Shown: piece after piece, positions 53,241 through 56,244 of the stretch | Position numbering within the stretch: position 1 is the first letter of the stretch | How the letters are laid out: each line of letters begins with the position of its first letter | NCBI GenBank assembly: GCA_021738505.1 | Contig: JAIPBW010000010.1 | Location: forward strand, 1 to 56,244 | Direction: 5' to 3' | Length of the DNA: 56,244 nt | From: Bacteroidales bacterium | GTDB lineage: Bacteria; Bacteroidota; Bacteroidia; Bacteroidales; PWNQ01 | Notes under the pieces: generated by a model | What the model saw: the letters and a program-made list of their open reading frames with translations, nothing else | What the model was told of the DNA's origin: nothing | Database searches by the model: none | Made by a program: the position numbers and the translations under genes

Positions 53241-53816
53241 ATGGGTACACAAAAAGACTTCCTTCAAAAATTAAAGAAAGGAGATGCACAAGCCTTTCGA
53301 CAAGTGGTAGAAGACCATAAAGATATGGTTTTTGCCACTGCTTTTGGTTTTGTCCACGACAAAGCTGAAGCGGAAGATATTGCCCAGGAAGTTTTTGTGG
53401 AGGTTTTCAATTCCATTAAAAAGTTTAAAGGAGACTCAAAAATCTCCACATGGATTTATCGAATCACGGTTAATAAATCGATCAATGCACTTAAAAAGAT
53501 TAAACGTATTGGAAAAGTCAAACAAACGACTACCTCTTACGATCCTGAAAATGAAAACTCTTTAGAGCTGCCCGATGAAGAAAAAAACACACCGGATGCC
53601 CTACACGAGAATCAGGAGAGGCGAGAAATTTTGGAAAGTGCTGTTAATGAATTACCCGAAAATCAAAAAACCGCATTCGTATTGCATAAATATGACGGAT
53701 TAGCCTACAAGCAAATTTCGGAAATTATGGAAACGTCATTATCATCCGTAGAATCACTGCTGCACAGGGCTAAATCGAATTTACAAAAAAAACTTGTTGG
53801 TTATTACCGATCCTAG
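53241..53816 (+). CDS. ECF-type RNA polymerase sigma factor
   Basis: A 191-residue sigma-70 family member with only regions 2 and 4. Region 2 is DMVFATAFGFVHDKAEAEDI followed by AQEVFVEVF near 27-58. Region 4 is LPENQKTAFVLHKYDGLAYK and the helix-turn-helix ISEIMETSLSSVESLLHRAK near 135-180. It is followed by a zinc-finger anti-sigma gene and two Spy-like genes, so it most likely responds to envelope stress and may transcribe this operon. Confidence 0.92.
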   Translation: MGTQKDFLQKLKKGDAQAFRQVVEDHKDMVFATAFGFVHDKAEAEDIAQEVFVEVFNSIKKFKGDSKISTWIYRITVNKSINALKKIKRIGKVKQTTTSYDPENENSLELPDEEKNTPDALHENQERREILESAVNELPENQKTAFVLHKYDGLAYKQISEIMETSLSSVESLLHRAKSNLQKKLVGYYRS

Positions 53817-53866
53817 CGCAAGTTTTTTGTTTTTAAAATGTCAAAATAAATAGAAACACACAAGAT

Positions 53867-54310
53867 ATGAACTGCAACGCTGTACATAACAATTTAATTT
53901 TTTACCTGGACAATGAACTAAATCAGGAGGAAAAACAGGAACTGGAAAAACACCTGGAGACCTGCGAGGAATGCAACAATTTGTATAATCAGATAGCAGC
54001 TACCTATACATTCGAAAACATTCCAGAAGTTTCTGCTGACTTTACTGATAATGTCATGCAAAAAATTGTACCTTCCCGAAAGGTAGACTTTAATAAACAG
54101 CAATTTATAAAATTCAGCCGTCGCATTGCCGCTGCAATACTGTTTATGCTTATTAGCGTATCGGCGGTTTATATTTTCACACAACAGCAACAAGAAAGAT
54201 ATGCGCAGCAACAAGATGCGGAAGAAGAAATAAGGAACTATTATTTTGCTGATCTGGACAGTTACGATCTGAATACCTATTATACATCAAACACAGAAGA
54301 AGAGGAATAA
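53867..54310 (+). CDS. Zinc-finger anti-sigma factor (zf-HC2)
   Basis: A 147-residue protein with an N-terminal anti-sigma zinc finger (HLETCEEC, an H-x3-C-x2-C pattern near residues 31-38), one transmembrane helix at about 84-104 and a Gln/Glu-rich outer tail. It would hold the preceding sigma factor at the membrane until stress triggers its release. It is 50 bases after the sigma gene and 2 bases before the next one. Confidence 0.88.
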   Translation: MNCNAVHNNLIFYLDNELNQEEKQELEKHLETCEECNNLYNQIAATYTFENIPEVSADFTDNVMQKIVPSRKVDFNKQQFIKFSRRIAAAILFMLISVSAVYIFTQQQQERYAQQQDAEEEIRNYYFADLDSYDLNTYYTSNTEEEE

Positions 54311-54312
54311 TC

Positions 54313-54870
54313 ATGGATATAAACAAACAAAAAAAACTGATCACCTGGGCCGTTATCATACTGGTTATCATAAACCTGGGTGCTATTGGATTGTTGATTT
54401 ACAGAAGTTACACTCCTTCTGAAACAACAACGATTACCCGTCCGGCACAGGAAGATCGTTTTCATGACAATAGAGGCCACAGGCGGGGACCGGGACAATT
54501 TCTACAAGATAGATTTCAGTTCAATGAAGCGCAACTGGAGAAATTTAATCAGTCTGTGGATGAACACCAAAGCAGAATGCAAGAGATAAAAGACTCCATT
54601 AGCTTATGCAGAAAGAAACTGGTGGAAGAGGTAGTTAAGGATAACCCCGACACGGCAACACTGGAAGAATATATCAAACGAACAGGGATTTTGCACTCAA
54701 AGATGCAAAGAGAAACAACCAATCACTTTCTGGAGATCCAGAAAATTGCGTCGCCGGAACAAAAGGAAGAGATCCGTAGCTTTTTGCTGGATATGCCCGA
54801 CAGAAGGCGAATGAACTCACACCGTGAACATCGCCGGGGACGCCCTAATCACAGAAACAGAAACCGATAA
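54313..54870 (+). CDS. Membrane-anchored Spy/CpxP-like protein
   Basis: A 185-residue protein with a single N-terminal membrane helix (about 10-30) and a periplasmic helical domain of the LTXXQ/Spy-CpxP or heavy-metal sensor type (QFNEAQLEKFNQSVDEHQSR), ending in a His/Arg-rich basic tail. It begins 2 bases after the anti-sigma gene. It may sense or buffer misfolded proteins or metals in the periplasm. Confidence 0.78.
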   Translation: MDINKQKKLITWAVIILVIINLGAIGLLIYRSYTPSETTTITRPAQEDRFHDNRGHRRGPGQFLQDRFQFNEAQLEKFNQSVDEHQSRMQEIKDSISLCRKKLVEEVVKDNPDTATLEEYIKRTGILHSKMQRETTNHFLEIQKIASPEQKEEIRSFLLDMPDRRRMNSHREHRRGRPNHRNRNR

Positions 54871-54904
54871 ACCTAATTTTTAATCCTAATAAAAATAAAT
54901 AATT

Positions 54905-55414
54905 ATGAGAACACAAATGAAAAGAATACTGACAACCCTGATGTTGTTTGGAATAATTACAGCAGGTTTTGCGCAACCCGGAAACGGCAGAGGAATGCGC
55001 ATGAATAACAATGACGCACGCGGAATGCACATGATGTGCCAAAACATTCCTGACTTAACGGATGAACAGGAAAGCAAAATCGAAGCTTTAAAGGTGGAAC
55101 ACATCAAAAAGCAAACCGAATACCGCAATCAGTATCAGGAAAAGATGGCGCAGTTGCGCACCCTGACTTCCGGTGATAATGTTGACATGGAAAAAGCAGA
55201 AAAAGTAATGGATGAAGCCATGGCACTTAAATCCAAAATGTTGAAGAACTCTATGAACCACCGGAATAAAGTACGCAATCTGCTGACTGAGGAACAAAAA
55301 GTCTATTTCGATGCACACCGAAAAGGTAGTCGCATGGGCAAAGGCTCTCGTTGCGGTAATAGCCGTATGATGAAACACAACGGCAGACAAGGCCGTCGTT
55401 CGAACAGATGGTAA
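54905..55414 (+). CDS. Secreted Spy/CpxP-like LTXXQ protein
   Basis: A 169-residue exported protein (signal peptide cut after GFAQ). The mature part is helical, with the Spy-type motif LTDEQESKIEALKVEHIKKQ and a second LTEEQKVYFDAHRKG, plus His/Met/Arg/Gly-rich ends (RGMRMNN, GMHMMCQ, MMKHNG) suited to metal binding. The true start may be the second ATG at 54917. It is last in the sigma/anti-sigma operon, before the terminator at 55438. Confidence 0.85.
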   Translation: MRTQMKRILTTLMLFGIITAGFAQPGNGRGMRMNNNDARGMHMMCQNIPDLTDEQESKIEALKVEHIKKQTEYRNQYQEKMAQLRTLTSGDNVDMEKAEKVMDEAMALKSKMLKNSMNHRNKVRNLLTEEQKVYFDAHRKGSRMGKGSRCGNSRMMKHNGRQGRRSNRW

Positions 55415-55437
55415 AACCGGAACAAGTCCGAAAGAAA

Positions 55438-55470
55438 AAGTGTGGTAATTCTATTGCCACACTTTTTTTT
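55438..55470 (+). terminator. Terminator of the sigma-stress operon
   Basis: AGTGTGG (55439-55445) pairs with CCACACT (55457-55463), followed by a run of T to 55470. Confidence 0.85.
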
Positions 55471-55726
55471 GTGCTTTCTTGTTTGCCATGCCATATTAAA
55501 TTTTAGCTAAAATCCTTGCCAGACACAGTTAGGAGGAGGCACCCAACAATTAGCCACAGGAAACGGCTTACCAGCGGTTTACTTCCACTCCTCAGCATAA
55601 GGACACTATAACATGGAAAAAGAAAAATTGCGACCATTCGCCGGGAGATTCCTCCTTCGGCGGACGCGGGCTCTGTCATTTTTTCCGATTCGCTATAAAA
55701 AATTCCATCGGGGCACGAGGGAAGTG

Positions 55727-55809
55727 GTGAGTTGTGAGTTGTGAGCGGTGAGCGGTGAGTCGATTGTACGATTGTACGATTGTACGATTGTACGATAGTG
55801 CGAGAATAG
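55727..55809. repeat. Heptamer then octamer tandem repeats, array 1
   Basis: Five heptamers (GTGAGTT, GTGAGTT, GTGAGCG, GTGAGCG, GTGAGTC; 55727-55761) run directly into four exact GATTGTAC octamers and two degenerate ones (55762-55809). Confidence 0.8.
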
Positions 55810-55924
55810 AAAAAGCTGAAAAAAATACCGGCGACTATTCGCCGGGAGATGTCTCTACCTATTGCTTTCGGGACATTTTTTCCGTTTATCTCCAAAAACC
55901 TCTTTCGGGATGCAGCATTGGTTC

Positions 55925-55966
55925 AGACCTGTCAGCGTCCGACCGAAGAGAGGTCCTGACAGGTCT
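55925..55966. repeat. REP-like inverted repeat
   Basis: AGACCTGTCAG (55925-55935) and CTGACAGGTCT (55956-55966) form a perfect 11-bp stem with a 20-base loop, followed by TTGGTTTTT. It may be a REP-type element, possibly one of a genome-wide family. Confidence 0.7.
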
Positions 55967-56009
55967 TTGGTTTTTAGGATTGGTTATCGAAGGTGCGAAT
56001 TGGCGAGTC

Positions 56010-56081
56010 GATAGTACGATTGTAAGATAGTACGATAGTACGAAGGTACGAAAGTACGAAAGTGCGACAGTACGAAAATAG
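56010..56081. repeat. Octamer tandem repeats, array 2
   Basis: Nine octamers of the form GANNGTAC (GATAGTAC, GATTGTAA, GATAGTAC, GATAGTAC, GAAGGTAC, GAAAGTAC, GAAAGTGC, GACAGTAC, GAAAATAG). As in array 1, the array is followed by AAAGCTGAAAAAATACC and a GCGA/TTCGCCGGGAGAT element. Confidence 0.8.
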
Positions 56082-56244
56082 AAAAGCTGAAAAAATACCT
56101 GCGAATATTCGCCGGGAGATTCCTCCTTCGGCGGACGCGGTCTATGTCGTCACCTACCGGTTCCTCCCTACCAATGACAACATCATGTAACTACCTTAAT
56201 ATCTGAGCCATGAGTGTTTAGCTCTTTAGCTAAACGCATAAATG

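Larger units (their letters stand above)
55471..56244. other. Repeat-rich intergenic end of the window
   Basis: No gene is supported in these 774 bases. Open frames here are translations of short repeats. It contains heptamer and octamer arrays, a REP-like hairpin and three copies of a GCGAnnATTCGCCGGGAGAT element (about 55629, 55830, 56101); copies 1 and 3 continue with TCCTCCTTCGGCGGACGCGG. Confidence 0.7.

Noticed and set aside
55503..55895. 130-residue open frame on the - strand
   Set aside because: Its sequence is a translation of the short tandem repeats and has no protein-like features.

Overview
The window looks like a chromosomal segment of a Bacteroidota bacterium, probably an anaerobic or facultative member of the Marinilabiliales/Bacteroidales type. 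The signs are a type IX secretion C-terminal sorting domain, two S74-chaperone surface proteins, a SusC-like TonB receptor with an N-terminal carboxypeptidase-regulatory domain, DUF4783/DUF4266/DUF3570 proteins, and several promoters of the Bacteroidota type (TTG, about 20 nt, TAnnTTTG). I cannot name a genus. No tRNA, rRNA, CRISPR array or insertion sequence was seen.

Region 1 (176-11975) is the most notable part. Twelve tightly packed or overlapping genes on the + strand encode a membrane-bound ferredoxin-dependent respiratory complex related to archaeal Mbh/Mbs (Mbx) and to the ancestor of complex I. The order is MrpE, F, G, MbxD, MrpB, MrpC, two MrpD/NuoN-type pumps fused into one 1043-residue chain, NuoH-, NuoB-, NuoC- and NuoD-like subunits, and a 599-residue protein fusing a NuoI-like two-cluster ferredoxin domain to a GltD/NfnB-type FAD-NAD(P)H reductase. 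A PyrD-like gene without the usual catalytic loop closes the cluster. The NiFe ligands are half lost and the NuoB-like subunit has only three cysteines, so it is not a hydrogenase. I infer a ferredoxin:NAD(P)+ oxidoreductase that pumps H+ or Na+.

Region 2 (12377-25810) holds envelope functions: a TonB-dependent receptor, a PAS histidine kinase, a class A penicillin-binding protein, a PepSY-like repeat lipoprotein, the MntP manganese exporter, a T9SS cargo protein and two S74 fibre-like proteins.

Region 3 (26227-33170) combines a hemerythrin (RIC/YtfE-like) protein and a LuxR regulator with a probable extracytoplasmic flavin system: porin, FMN-binding protein, thioredoxin-like protein, ApbE flavin transferase, DUF4266 lipoprotein and DUF3570 protein.

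Region 4 (33171-49184) is mostly housekeeping: EttA, peroxiredoxin, flavin reductase, MazG, ProRS, a Ser/Arg-rich lipoprotein, an outer-membrane protein, a TPR protein, a zinc-ribbon coiled-coil protein, Nif3, DUF4783-NadC and a YihY/BrkB protein. Two intergenic regions look like RNA genes with their own promoters and terminators: about 465 nt on the - strand (36615-37083) and about 140 nt on the + strand (49578-49716).

Region 5 (50094-55414) has an M1 peptidase fused to a probable outer-membrane barrel and an ECF sigma/anti-sigma/Spy-like envelope-stress operon. The window ends in 780 bases of intergenic repeats. A leader of about 130-157 bp occurs twice, in front of the respiratory operon (22-178) and near the M1 peptidase (49867-50000).
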